A DNA stretch of 64,000 nucleotides from Diadophis punctatus similis (lineage: Eukaryota; Chordata; Lepidosauria; Squamata; Dipsadidae). The notes under the pieces are model-generated. The model was not told the origin of the DNA. It did not search any database and saw only the letters and a program-made list of their open reading frames with translations. Shown here one piece after another: positions 1 to 11,654 of the stretch. The number at the start of each line of letters is the position of its first letter. The first letter of the stretch is position 1. The stretch is from the NCBI GenBank assembly GCA_023053685.1, contig JALIGW010000001.1:50697859-50761858 (forward strand). Direction: 5' to 3'. Both the position numbers and the translations under genes were made by a program.

Positions 1-190
1 GCCACTTTAGCTGACACTGATCCGCAGGTCAGCGGTTCAAATCTCACCGGCTCAAGGTTGACTCAGCATTCCATCCTTCCGAGGTAGGTAAAATGGACCC
101 AGATTGTTGGGGGCAATATAAATGTACATTGCTTACTGGTGTAAACCGCTTAGAGAGTGCTTGCACTATGAGGCGGTATATAAATGTCAC

Positions 191-221
<31 letters not shown>

Positions 222-222
222 A
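1..222 (+). repeat. tRNA-derived SINE with A-rich tail, cut by window edge
   Basis: The sequence starts inside a SINE. A B-box-like stretch (GGTTCAAATCTC) lies at about 34-45, followed by a body ending in a GTAAACCGCTTAGAGAG motif and a tail of AAAT repeats from about 190 to 222. A second copy with the same body occurs at 24,675-24,915, which supports a dispersed family. The tRNA-like head is lost at the left edge. Confidence 0.75.
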
Positions 223-1345
223 TATCTTACGCTGCACAGGTTTGTCTCTGGTGCCCTTAGAACAGAAAGATCTAGTTATATTCTGAGCACTTGCACAAAT
301 CTTATTCCTCACAACTCTGCTTTTTATAGTTCGGAGTGCTGTTAATTCAAATTTGTCAGCCTTTTTTCTATTGGGGCACCAAAGCTTTACAGTGGCTTTG
401 TCTTCTGAAGTACATATTTGCTACCACAATGGTCTGCTGAACTTCCCAGGCTTGAAATATTAATATCTTTGCCACAGAAGCAGAACTACGTATGTGCCAT
501 GGCCGTAATAGTTAATATGGGACTAATGAGGTATATTTCCGCTTCTAGAAATGCCGTGATTTTTATTACAAAGTATAGCATTTGACATTGGATCATGTGA
601 GTATCAGAATTAGCAGAACAATAAAGAATATCAGCTACAGCCAGCAGAAAAACATATTCAGTTAAGCTAATTACTAACACAAAGTATTTTCCCACACAAG
701 CATATTTTACTATGTAAGCATGGAAAAGTCAAGATAGAATAGCTATACATTTACATTTTGGTTACTTTCCCCCTATCTATAACTAATAAATTATTTTGAA
801 AGATTTCACTGAATGGCTGTATGGCCAAAGGAAACTAATTGAAGCATAGTATCATAATAAAGTATAATTGAGCATTTCTTCTATGTACTCTTAAGTTGTT
901 TTAATAAGATAGTTGATTATCTTAATTTCTCATTAATTAAAGCTTTTCAGTAATTAATTTTTGTGAAGAGTTCAATATTGTTCCCTAATTTCCTGCGTAT
1001 GCTAAATTTGTGAGTATGACTTACTTTTGTACCATTTTATCTGATCAGTTCCTGCAATGAGCTGAATAAAGGTTTGTGTATCACTATTTATTTGCCACAA
1101 AATGCATTAAAAAAATTAATATGTACCTCTCAAATAAATACATTTGCTCTAGACTTTTTTTTATTACTATAAAAGAAGCTTCTAAGTTTTGATAAAAATA
1201 AAATAGCGTTCACATACTTACAGTACAAGATGTAATTCATAAACACTAGAAAAATTTCAGCAGAAGCATTACTTCATAATGACTACAAAGAGAAATATTC
1301 AAGGCTTTCCATGTTATCTATTCTGTGGCAACAGTACTAAATAAC
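223..1345 (-). other. USH2A 3' UTR and downstream sequence
   Basis: This stretch follows the USH2A stop codon in the direction of transcription. It is AT-rich with no credible coding region. The first part should be 3' UTR. How far the transcript extends cannot be read from sequence alone. Short open frames here (for example 486-695 minus) show no recognisable domain. Confidence 0.5.
1160..1165 (-). promoter_or_regulatory. Candidate polyadenylation signal AATAAA
   Basis: On the minus strand an AATAAA hexamer lies about 180 bases past the USH2A stop codon, and another at 1087-1092. AT-rich DNA produces this hexamer by chance, so either or neither may be used. Confidence 0.25.
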
Positions 1346-1435
1346 TTACAAGTGTGTATCAGTAAATGATGTATGTGTTTTGGTGACAGTACTGAAGCTT
1401 TTGATAGTGCTCACAAGATCTTCATCATCCGCACA
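1346..1435 (-). CDS. USH2A: USH2A terminal exon (human exon 72 equivalent), PDZ-binding C terminus
   Basis: The last coding exon of usherin: 29 codons plus a TAA stop, after a TTTTAG acceptor at 1437-1436. It encodes an acidic patch (DDEDL), a Ser/Thr-rich stretch and the C terminus FTDTHL. In mammals the last residues of usherin are a class I PDZ ligand bound by whirlin and harmonin; -DTHL is kept here. It begins in phase 0, matching the preceding exon. It is too short to stand out as an open frame and was found by following exon phase and the known C-terminal sequence. No break or odd residue is seen. Confidence 0.95.
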   Translation of the reverse strand, partial: CADDEDLVSTIKSFSTVTKTHTSFTDTHL

Positions 1436-2547
1436 CTAAAATAAAGCGATATTAAGAAGATAAGAGTTACAAAATAAAGACATTGAGATCTCATTCAGGC
1501 TATTTTTAAAATCAACAAAGTTTTTATTGTTGGTTAATCCTATAATTTACTTAAGTAAAAGACCATCCTGACCCAGTGAAATTCACAGTTTGCCCCTCCT
1601 CTAAATATCAAAAATTTCAAAAAATATGCAAACACTGAATGCAGTTATTATTATTATTCGTCTTTTAATGACCCCGTAATCCCTTGCATCGGGGTGGAGT
1701 CGGGGTGACTGAATGGAGCTGAGTGTTTACTGTCCGGATGCCCTTCCTGTCGCCAATGCAGAGTTCGCAGTAGATATTTACTCATTGTGCCCAGAGAGAG
1801 AAATATCTGCCGCTACCTAGGATCGAACTCACAGCCTCCTGACTGTGAGGCAAGAGCTCCACCTCTAGGCCACTGCACCACACTGAATGCAGCTATGAGC
1901 TCTTAAAATCAAAGATGGTTATTAAATTTGCTTTCCCAAATTTGCACTCTCTTTGTAGTTGCCATTTGGGACTTTACATCCCTGGCTGAGAAAACCACCG
2001 TTTAGGATAGGGGATAATATTTATCACAAGTAAGCTTGTGGGTGAAGGTCCAAAGCCTAATAAGTTTTGCAGACAAAACAGTCAAAATTAAATGGACTTA
2101 ACATATATGCTTATCATATAATTTTATATAGTATTAGGATAACATTGCTTCACTCTCAGACATTTTATTTATTTAAAAGATTTGTATACCCATCTTAGAG
2201 CACAACTCAACAAGTTTTGCTAAATGTGCATATGCTGCATATTTTATTAGTAGGAGAAGAAACATTTTCCCCCCACAGATTGATTTTCTAAGCCTATTAT
2301 GGACTGCAGCTTGCACAGTTTCTGGTCACTGATTGTGCTTGCCTGCCTTAAGGTAGTAAAGTTCAGAATATCTGGAAAGCACTGGATGACTTAGCGCATT
2401 CGCACAATTAATATTAATACCCACAAAGGCCATTGGTCTCGTTTTACCATTTGGTTACTCAGCATGATTGACATTTGTTACAAAGATTCTGCGATTATGG
2501 TATGTCAGTATTTGAAGCTAATCAGTTGTCTTTGTAAATTGACTTAC
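1436..2547 (-). other. USH2A intron 71
   Basis: The intron runs from a GTAAGT donor at 2547 to the TTTTAG acceptor at 1436. It holds a Sauria-type SINE (1649-1880). The remainder is AT-rich with nothing recognisable. Confidence 0.85.
1649..1880 (-). repeat. Sauria-type SINE (tRNA head, BovB-like tail)
   Basis: On the minus strand it starts with a tRNA-like head (GTGGCCTAGAGGTGG A-box region, GTTCGATCC B box). It then passes through a CAGATATTTCTC body into a tail resembling the BovB LINE 3' end (CATTCAGTCACCCCGACTCC). An ATT repeat forms the 3' tail at about 1646-1658. It is flanked by direct repeats of about 16 bp (1633-1648 and 1881-1896, one mismatch) that read as the target site duplication. 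The family name rests on memory of squamate SINEs. Confidence 0.8.
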
Positions 2548-2769
2548 CAAATTGCTGTCATGGCCATGAATAATGGCATCCCAAACAGTGTCTTCTACCG
2601 AGGACTTTTTCTCAGATGCTTCAATGAGCTGACTGACACTTCGATGCAGGGAATCTTGGGAAAACCTATCCTCTATCTGGCTTTGGCTTGGCCCCTGAAG
2701 GACAGAAATGTTTCTACTGTGCATACTCAAAGGCGATGCTGGTCCTGGAATTTTTGTATCTGACAGTCC
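2548..2769 (-). CDS. USH2A: USH2A exon 71 equivalent, cytoplasmic tail
   Basis: A 222-bp exon (74 codons, phase 0 at both ends) between a CCTAG acceptor at 2771-2770 and a GTAAGT donor at 2547-2542. It encodes most of the cytoplasmic tail, from GLSDTKIP to GHDSNL. The block SLHRSVSQL with a following acidic/Lys segment and a VWDAI motif matches the human tail closely (SLHRSVSQL, LWEAIMGH). The tail anchors usherin to scaffold proteins at the stereocilia base and photoreceptor periciliary membrane. The middle (SMHSRNISVLQGPS) is less conserved. Confidence 0.95.
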
Positions 2770-2869
2770 CTAGGAATAGAAGCAAACAAACAATTGGTTT
2801 TTTTAACTTTTAAGAACCAAGGTATCCTCATATTGCACCTTCCCCTAAGAACTTTTCCTTATTGTAGAC

Positions 2870-3435
2870 AAGGGGTGTCAAACTCGATTTCATTGAGGGC
2901 CGCATCAGGGTTGCATTTGACTTCAGGGCCAGGGTGGGCATGGCCAGCTTGACATCACTTGTGTCAGGGGCGTCTGTAGTGGCCCAAGTGCTCTGCCAGC
3001 GAAAACTCGATTTCATTGAGGGCCGCATCAGGATTGTGTTTGACTTCAGGGGCTGCGGTGGGCATGGCCAGTTTGATGTCACTCATGTCAGGGGCGTCTG
3101 TAGTGGCCTGAGTGCTCTGCCAGCGAAAATGGGGTCCCAAGCACCGTTTTCGGCCATGACGGCCTCCTGCCGCCCTCTGCCAGCGAAAATGGAGCTCGGG
3201 GAGCCACATGTGGCCCTCCTAGGCTCTGTTTTCAGCTGCAACAGCCTCCTGCCACCCTCTGCCAGTGAAAATGGAGCTCAGGGGCGCCCCAAGCTCCATT
3301 TTCGCTGGCAGAGGGTGGTAGGAGGCTGTCGCGGCTGTTTTATCTGGCAGAGACACCGCGGGCTAGTCCTTCACTGTTTCCAGGGCGGCCCCACAGGCCG
3401 GATTTGGCCCACGGGCCATGAGTTTGACACCCTTG
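2870..3435. mobile_element. hAT-type nonautonomous DNA transposon
   Basis: The ends are inverted (AAGGGGTGTCAAACTC and GAGTTTGACACCCTTG) and flanked by an exact 8-bp duplication, TTGTAGAC, at 2862-2869 and 3436-3443. That is the hAT signature. The first base appears mutated from C. A segment of roughly 124 bp is tandemly duplicated inside (near 2880-3002 and 3003-3126). It has no transposase. The 172-residue plus-strand open frame across it is an artefact of GC-rich repeat sequence. Confidence 0.88.
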
Positions 3436-5735
3436 TTGTAGACCATTCTTAATTGATGACAGTATAGGTAGGCTATATTCCAGCAGAGTTTATAAATGCA
3501 ATTATGTACATCAATTATCCCTTCAGCTATTGTTCCCCAAGGGAACTACAGTCTTCTGCAATGTAGCTTCACAAGTTTGACTTCAGCATGCAAGACACAC
3601 ATATCACCAGCAGAATTGCCAATCCAGTCTAAGGAGCCCCTCTTGGCCTGCAACACTGACAAGTTTAACTATCTGCTCATAGATTACCAATGCTTTGTGC
3701 TTTAAGAGTTATATTATGAAGACTGACACATCAGCTTAATTTTCAGCAGTCAAAGGTAAGCAGACTTGATTGCATTACTCATTTATTACAGAACATAAAA
3801 CCAAAGACTCTTCATTTGCCCAGCGGCTTCCTCCCCCCTGTGGCCAAAATTATACTCGAAATCGTATCAACCTAATTTCAGAATTTCCAAAATGCCACAC
3901 AGCAACAAATGAAGCCCCACACAAGGTATTATCATGCCAAAAATCCAAGACTCAATGTTTGCAAACTTGCTCCACCCAATAGAGTTCACTACCTCCAAGT
4001 GCATTGTGTAGCTTTTGAGTGTGACGCTACAGGAGGACTCCGATGTATCGGCCACCCTCTCAAACTGAGATTTAAAAGGGAAGAAAAGTGTTACTTGTGT
4101 AATCATTCAGGCGCTAAAACAAATTTTCTCTTGTAGGTTAGACATCAACAAAGGCATATACTGAGTAATCCAGAAGGTCAGTGAGGAGGCTCATAAAATT
4201 CCAATATCTTCACATAAAGTGATTCTGATCTGCAGTGTCTTATTGCCCCATTATGGAGTCTCCCCACCTGCACCCACCCACCCACCCACCCACAAAATAA
4301 GATGTAAAAGAAAGGAAAGCTGTTAGCAGTAAAGGCTTATGGTGACTGAAAGCCAATTTGTTGTTTTCACCGACAAATTTGCCTAGCATTTGTATGGGAC
4401 TGCAGTGGTCGTGTTCCGAATTCCACGCAGTAATTGAGTTAGATGTAAAAGCAGCACTGACAATTATCAGCACTGTATGCTGTGTGACCTTGAAAAGGAT
4501 AATAAAACTGAGCTACTCTTTCAATCTAATGGGGAGGGGGCACAGAGAGCGAGAGAAAAAGAGACTTCCTGGCAGTTAGAAAGGTATCTTTCTCAAATGT
4601 TTATGCAGACATATGCATTGCAAAGGCTTACCTTATCGGAGCTCGGTGATACTTGTGAAGATGAGATAACAGGGACTTGTAAAGAAGTAGCAATAGGAGG
4701 CTGGTGTTGCAAATTATCAGGGAAAGAGGGAAACATCATAGGTATAGGAAATAAAGGGGGGAAAGTGAAGGCAGGTAGAGAAAGTGTGAAGTTAGAAGGC
4801 AGAACAAGAAGAGCACTTCAGATCTTCTAAAGCAGAAGACAAAACAACAACCACCACTACCATACCAGAAAAGCCGAAGGGATGAGAAAGTGAAACATTT
4901 TTTAAATATAAATGTTCCCCAATTGCTGACTGCCTTAGAAAAGAAATTAGATAGTGGATTATAGTGAAAGTATATAGCAATTTTTGACAAATAGCTTGGC
5001 TTAGATGTACATCCACAAATGTCTATGTCTAGCATATGTCGGCGCATAGTGATGGCCACATGATCATGGAAATGTGTTCAGACAATGCTGGATCCTTTGG
5101 CTGAGAAATGAAGGTGAGTATCTCCCATTAGAGTCAGACACAACTTTATATACTAGAGTGGCTAAGTTTTGGGGGAAAATGTAGCTGGAAGGGAGCACCA
5201 GTGGACAGATACAATAGAAGTAGACACTTTGTACAAACACAGTCCGAGAGTCTCTTCTGATATGGCCAAAACCTACTGGATAGCATCTGTACACACAGTT
5301 TAAAATGGAGTTTTATCTTACACTGTCATTAGTGACAAATAGTTTTTGTCACTAATGAAGAGAACTGCTAGGTGCTGGTTTTTATTAAAATTGGAGGAAG
5401 GAAGCATAAGGACTGGGATTAAAACCATAGGTGTTTGAGGTTTGAGGCAAGGTTTGAGACAACCTTCTGATTCGGTACCTTCCCCTGTAATATAGACCAG
5501 CAATAGTTAAACATATGAGTTAGAGAAACTTCTGCTTATTGCTTGGTTAAAGTTTGTTAGAGCATTGCCAGTCCAGCACAAAGAGATTAAAAAAAATCAT
5601 TTGTGTTTAATTGAGTATAGCTTTAGGGTTCCAAAATAATTATGCCTGGGGAACTGAAATCCTAAATTACAAATAACCTGCTCTCATTGTTATTCTCCCA
5701 AAGGCCCATAGTTTTATCATCATCATCATCTAGAG

Positions 5736-6327
5736 CAGTGATGGTGAACCTTTTTTTTCTCGGGTGCCGAAAGCACGCATGCATGTGCCCACACCCATAA
5801 TTCAATGTCCCCCCATGCGCCCCGCCCCCTGTGCATACATGCGCGAACCCCCGTGCTGCCCTGCCCCCTGTGCATGTGCGCGCAACCCTCCTGTGCTCCC
5901 TGCACATGTGCACATGACCCCCCCCCGTGCCCAGTTTTGGGCCTAGCAGGCCTCCCTGAAGCCTCCAGAGGCTGGAAACAACCCATTTCCCGACTTCCGG
6001 TGGCCCAGTAGGTCCATTTTTTGCCCTCTCCAGGCTCCATAGGTTTTCTTGGAGCCTGGGGAGGGCAAAAAACGGTCTCCCCCACCCCCCGGAGACCCTC
6101 CAGAGGCCGAAAAGTCCCTCCAAGAGCCTCCGTGTGAGCCCTGTACTTACCTGGCATCCAAAATGGACTGCGTGGAGACTCCTGGGAAAGGAGGGGTGGT
6201 GTGGGCAGGGCCATCTAAAAATCAGCTGGCCGGCGCACGCATGCACGCTGGAGCTGAGCTAGGGCAACAGCTTGCGTGCCCACAATGTGGCACCTGTGGC
6301 ACGCGGGCCATAGGCTCACCATCACGG
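5736..6327. mobile_element. hAT-type nonautonomous DNA transposon
   Basis: It starts CAGTGATGGTGAACC and ends GGCTCACCATCACGG, flanked by an exact 8-bp duplication ATCTAGAG (5728-5735 and 6328-6335). It is GC-rich with low-complexity C runs. It belongs to the same family as the element at 34,933-35,701, in the opposite orientation. Open frames on both strands here (up to 194 residues) show no domain and are not genes. Confidence 0.9.
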
Positions 6328-6793
6328 ATCTAGAGTATCATCCAATTTCTTAAGGGCTGTAGATATTTTATTTTTAATGGTGGTTGTACTTTTAATTCAA
6401 CTTGAATTGTCTTTTTAGTAGCCTTAAGTGCTTTTATATGAAGAAAAGAGAGATAAAAATATTCAAATTAATAAAGAAAAAGCATCCAAGTTTCTTCCTA
6501 AATTGTGTATTAATGTTCTTATCTCTTGAGGATATCTTTGAAAAGTGAGCCATGGCTGTGTCCATAATGTGGCTGCCAATAAACACTTATCACCTGTTGA
6601 GCAAATACATTTTATACATGAGGAGGTGGAAGTTCTTCCACAGGAGAGGGTACCTTGATTGTCATAATATTTGGCTTTATAACTTTCTTGCTTAAAACTC
6701 TAATTTTCTTCACTTTGGCTATCAGCCTTGAAAGTGGGAATAGAAGACCTGAGATCTGATAGGAAAAACAGGCTCTGGCTTATGTATGCCTCT

Positions 6794-7147
6794 GTAAAAG
6801 GTAAAGGTTTCTCCTTTCCAGATGTGTCCGACTCTAGGAGGGAATGCTCATCTCTGTTTCTTAGTGAAGGGAGCCAGCATTGTCCAAAGACAATTTCCAT
6901 CATCATGTGGCCAGCATGACTATATGCCAACAGCACACGGAATGCTATTACCTTCCCACCAAAGTGGTACCTATTTATCTACTCTCATTTGCATGTTTTC
7001 GAACTGCTAGGTGGGCAGGAGCTGGGGCAAGGAGGGGAACTCACTCCATCATGTGGCTCGAACCTGGACAGTCTCGAACCTGGACAGTCAGCTTTAAAGA
7101 CAAACTCAGTGTCTTTAATTGCTGAGCTGTCGCGACCCCCCACTCCT
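6794..7147 (-). repeat. tRNA-derived SINE
   Basis: On the minus strand the head reads GGTCGCGACAGCTCAGCAATT (A-box region), followed by a GGTTCGAG B box that is duplicated in tandem (near 7063-7095). The body carries GTGGCCAGCATGAC-type sequence typical of a squamate SINE. A 9-bp direct repeat TATGCCTCT flanks it (6785-6793 and 7148-7156). A relative lies around 40,066-40,450. Confidence 0.7.
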
Positions 7148-8132
7148 TATGCCTCTTCACATTGGACATCTTACAGTGCTGTATGAAGATGTATTCTTTA
7201 TGTATTACTTGTGACTTTTCACATACCTTTCAAAACAAATTCTACGATGTTTGGTGCTGCTGCTATCTGGTTTCATTATATGTGACAAGTCATAAAGTTA
7301 ATGAGCAAAGAATCCTGTTTCCAAAGCTCAGATTTTCTTTTAGAAACCTCAGTAAAACTGTTTAAAGGAATCCTAAACCAGCCTTTAAGATCACACCTGA
7401 GTCACCGTATAAATTTTACTGAAAGCAGCAGGTCCAGGCAGCTTGGGACTATTCCTGGAATGCAAATATTTCCCTTTAAAGATATCCATTTGAGCCCCAA
7501 ACTTAGAAATGCTTGAGGAGTAATCTTAACTGTCTACTGACAAGCCCTAGATGTTTAAATAAAAATGATCGACTTGCTAAACTCCTTAAAATGCTTTTAA
7601 TATAGGCACAAGCTGTGAAAATGAAACATTTACCTGCACATTGCATTTCCTCACCTCACATTTTAAGAGAAACACATAATTAAGTTGTGCCTTCTGGTGC
7701 ATTATGGCAAGAGAGAGGGTAACACAGATCATCTATTTCTGGCAGCATAATGCTTTAAGCATGTGTTTTTTAACCTGCTCAGCTGCTGGAATAAAGAGAC
7801 TTTTAACTTGGACAGCCTTATTCTTTCTTTGGTAAATAAATAAAACACTTTTTTTCCTGCCTTGCTGTGGAAGTGATATGTGGGAAATGATTCCACAGTC
7901 ATAATGGAGTTTAAGAGCCACTGCTATATTAGTAGCAGTAGTTTGCCCTTAGTTGTTGTCTTTCAAAGGGTATTTTAGATGTCTTTCAAATATGGATGTG
8001 ATTTATATTGTGTTGGTTTTATGTGGTGTCTATGGGTGTATCCACGTTGGCCCACAAATCCGCCCCCCAATTCTAATACAGGGCACCTCTTCACAGGAAA
8101 TCCATTTGCAAAACATAGGCAGAGCACCATAC

Positions 8133-8377
8133 CATGTGGGTTTCTCCTTGTGAATAGACATTCATTGGTGACATTCTCTTTTGAACTGAGACTAAGGGAG
8201 GCCTTTCCCGTGAATACAGATGCTTGTTTATTTTCCTCTGTAGAATTAGAGACAGGAAAATTGCTAGGAGGATCAAGGCAAGGATCGCCATTAGTATCAC
8301 AAACCACAACTCTGTGTAGAACATAGCTTGCTTTGTGTTGCCTTTGTTATTTTCTCCTGGAGTTGTCAAGACAGGAC
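8133..8377 (-). CDS. USH2A: USH2A exon 70 equivalent, transmembrane exon
   Basis: A 245-bp exon, acceptor CATAG at 8379-8378, donor GTATGG at 8132. It enters in phase 1 (completing a Gly codon) and leaves in phase 0. It encodes a short extracellular juxtamembrane stretch (VLTTPGENN), then the single membrane-spanning helix (about LWFVILMAILALILLAIFLSL), then a basic stop-transfer segment (QRKINK) and the first cytoplasmic residues (RERPPLVSVQKRMSPMNVY). The helix and the RERPPLV...RMSP block match human usherin nearly residue for residue. Confidence 0.97.
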
Positions 8378-9822
8378 CTATGGAATCCAGAAAAAGAATT
8401 GGTGGCAAGCAAGGGATGGACAGAGGGGAGAGAGTGTGAGAGAGAGAGAGAGAAAGAGAGGAAATTAGTGTGTTATTTCAGAAAGAAAATATGTGATTCA
8501 CTTGTTCTTTGTTAGTTTTGTAATTTGGGGGTACTTCATCACACCCTTCACATTTTCAAGGTGCTGCAGTGCCTAAATATGTGAATGGTCAGCGATGCAA
8601 AACACTTTTCACTTTGCAGACTCTGTTTTTAGTGTTGGCATTGCTGTTTTCAATGGGAACCAGCCTCTACACTGGGAAGAAGAGGGCAGACTGTGTGTGT
8701 GTGTGTGTGTGTGTTGAAATTAAGGCAGATGTGTCACAATAATCTCACACAGTTGAAATTGGGTGGTGAGTTTATACATTTAGGTCTAGACATGTTGCAA
8801 AAAGCTTTCCTGCGTTCTTGCCAAAGAAATTAGTGTGACAATGCCCACTGCAGTTCTTATGATGGTATTAAAAAAATAAAAATAAAACGAGGATGTTTGG
8901 GAATGAATAAGTGGGGCAAGATTTAAAAAGGATTTCATTGTTCTTGTTTTTCAGCAAAGGATATGCATTTGCAAACATATCTGGATAAATGTCAGACAAT
9001 TTGATCATGCAAGCCTGAAGCAATAGCTTGTGAATTTTGAAGGAATATATGTATCAGTGAAATAATAGCATGGAAGCATGCCAAGGCAGTAAACCAGCTA
9101 AGCCACTCACTCACCAAATGAATGAATAAATGAATGCTAATCTGGCTTTTCCCTTTTCATTAATTGTCTCCTCTATTGTTTTCAGCTTAAGGTAATGTCT
9201 CGGCTGTGTGCACACTTCATTCTTGCAGACAAGACAGCAACGATGTTAACGCGTAAACATTTTTGTATTATAAATAACAGCTACCCGGAAGCACGAACAG
9301 AGATGCATCAAAAAGAGTTTGACACTCACTCACTCACTCTGTCATGGCCAAAACAAGCTACTTCTGCAAAGTTTGCTAGTTGCATTCAAATGGAAGTTTC
9401 TCTTCAAATGCAAATAAGCAGCCTTAGATTGGCGATTTTTGTCAAAATGAGGCATAAAATGAAAATGAAAAAATAAAATTATTTCTGCAAAAAAAATAAC
9501 AATGTGCCCATTTATTTGTACTGATCCATGCTGAGTTTGATTTGTGCATAGCAAATATCAAAACTGAAGAGAACTGTTAGTATAAAAGGATACAATTGAG
9601 ATATTTGTTCTTGATTCATATTTTTATGATCTTATGCCTGACAAAAGGAACTGTATTATAAAAGAACCAAAGCACTAAAGATACTTTGCGTATTTTACAA
9701 TGCATAGATGCAATTAAGAGAATAAGACATTTATTCTACGGACTAAGCGCTTCATACTTGCAGCTAATAATTATAACACAACTTCCAGACACAATGATGA
9801 GCAATTTTTTAAAAGTAGTTAC
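8378..9822 (-). other. USH2A intron 69
   Basis: A 1.4-kb intron with donor GTAACT at 9822. It holds only simple repeats: an AG run near 8432-8462 and a TG run near 8694-8715. Nothing else is recognisable. Confidence 0.8.
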
Positions 9823-9906
9823 CAAATCCAGTAGCAGCATTGTACTTGATTACTGGTGTTACAGCGCTGCCTTTATCAGTGATGCAAGTCACCTGAAACA
9901 AATAAA
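9823..9906 (-). CDS. USH2A: USH2A exon 69 equivalent, last extracellular segment
   Basis: An 84-bp exon. Two AGs lie close together upstream. The one at 9908-9907 (TTTTCAG) is the only one that keeps the phase set by the preceding exon; the nearer TTTCAG would introduce a stop. With the chosen start it reads YLFQVTCITDKGSAVTPVIKY, which aligns with human FFFQVTCTTDEGSVKTP. It closes the last FN3-like domain just before the membrane. Too short for open-frame detection. Confidence 0.93.
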
Positions 9907-11654
9907 CTGAAAAGAAATGAAGAATTTAAAAATATAAGCATTATATGCACCTTTTATATTATCATTTCATTTGCATGTCTATATAGAAGCAATTCTATCC
10001 ATTTTGTCTTGGAAGGCATAATATGCATTGATATTCTCCCTCCATAGTTGGAAAGTTTGCAAACAATAGTTCTATCCTTTAATGGGATGGAAAAGTCCAG
10101 ATAGCCACAAGATGGCAGCAAAGATTTTTTTTTCCTGTTTCTTGTCTGTCACTGAGTGTTCACCTGGATTTTTGTAACCCAGAACTGGAAGTGATCCTAA
10201 AACCTGAAGTATGCCACCAAATACCAATAAAGTGTATTTATCTTTGGTGGGTCGTTTAAATGAATCCCCACATATAAAAGGAAGAAGTAACAACCAGCAA
10301 TGACTATTGCTTCTTCTAATTGCTATTCCCATGCTACAGTTTAGCAAAACCTGAGAACCACTGAAGCTCCTTGAGCTTTAACATTTTTTTTCTACTTTAA
10401 TCACTAATTTAATAATCAATATAAGCATGGGAGGTGACCATCAGAATCTGTTCCAGACTATCCTTTTATTACAGTAGTATTTCATCAGATTGTGTTTTTC
10501 CCCCATCCAGTCTTTATTCTTACAAAATGTATAAGTTCAAAAGCTAGATGTAGAGATACAAGAATATTAAAAATGATGGGTAGTACATGTTTGGCCAAAG
10601 GCTAAGTTTGGTAGGTGGAGAGGGAAAAAAGCTCCACTTCTCCTTTCACACACCTATTCCTAGGCAGAGATAGTTTGATTCTTGCATTGGCAACTTCAGG
10701 ATGGGATTGTCAACTGTTGTAAGTAGGACTGCTCTTATGATTGACCTGGAAGCTACAAATAGCATGGAACAAAATAGGTAATGCAGCCTGGAGTTTGTTT
10801 TGATTGAGTATATACTATCACATTGGTATTCACTCTCGGTGAACATATGGATTTTCTTAAAGATGATCTGTCCCTAACCTGATCTACCCTGCATTTATTA
10901 GATTTATGAAAGCCACTAAATTAAATTCACTGTTTTAATGTTGGCAGACAAAACCCCAAAGCAATTACCTAAACCAACTTTTTCAATTAGAGCAACCTCA
11001 TAGATATATAAATGATCTTAGAGACAGTCAGATCTTCCATGCTGTATTTTGATGTACCATGCTGATGCAGAGATGAACCTTCTTGGTGGTAGCAGTTGTC
11101 CTGGAATAAATTCTTCTTTATGGTATGTCAGTACAGTAGCGTTCTCTACCCATTAATTTCCTCTAAAATTCCATTTCCATTCTGTCTGATGAATTGATAG
11201 TCAAGCTTGTTTGTTCATGAGCTCAAGGTAGTGAACGTTGTACTTCTTTCTCTTACTTTCTCCTAATTTTCCTTACAATAAAAACCCTGTGAGGTAGCTT
11301 GTGAAATCACCCACATAGTGTGCTTACATGGTTAAGGTTTCCCCACTCCTAGACCAACACCTTACGTTGTTCTCTTAAGATTTGGTTGGCATTGTCTGCT
11401 ATTCTGTGGCCGTGACTGTGAAACTAAAACGAAGCAAAACAAAACAAGCAGGTACATCCCTCAATCAAAGGGCTAAGAAGCTCAGTGTTAAGATACGGGG
11501 AAACATTTTTGGAAGTTGCTTTATTATGAAATTGATTGCAAGCTGCCTTAATGATAACCTGATCAAGTTATGAAGGAGTAAGTAATTTAAATAAAGTTGT
11601 GCACAGAATACATTGCCCTAAAAAGCAAGATTAAAGATGAATATTCAAGCTTAC
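9907..11654 (-). other. USH2A intron 68
   Basis: A 1.7-kb intron between donor GTAAGC at 11654 and the TTTTCAG acceptor. No mobile element or conserved RNA was recognised. Short open frames such as 10,072-10,347 minus have no domain. Confidence 0.8.

Larger units (their letters stand above)
2770..8132 (-). other. USH2A intron 70
   Basis: A 5.4-kb intron with donor GTATGG at 8132 and acceptor at 2770. It contains two hAT-type nonautonomous elements (2870-3435 and 5736-6327) and a tRNA-derived SINE (6794-7147). A short CCCA run lies at about 4272-4292. The stretches 3444-5727 and 7157-8132 show nothing recognisable; the short open frames there lack any domain. Confidence 0.85.

Noticed and set aside
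1649..1880. tRNA gene candidate from A- and B-box matches
   Set aside because: The matches belong to SINE heads with long non-tRNA bodies and target duplications; no free cloverleaf tRNA was seen in the window.
2934..3452. 172-codon plus-strand frame
   Set aside because: It falls inside a nonautonomous hAT element with an internal duplication; no recognisable protein domain.
5662..6333. Frames of up to 194 codons on both strands
   Set aside because: They lie in the GC-rich hAT element at 5,736; no transposase or other domain, and overlapping frames on both strands are typical of GC-rich repeat DNA.
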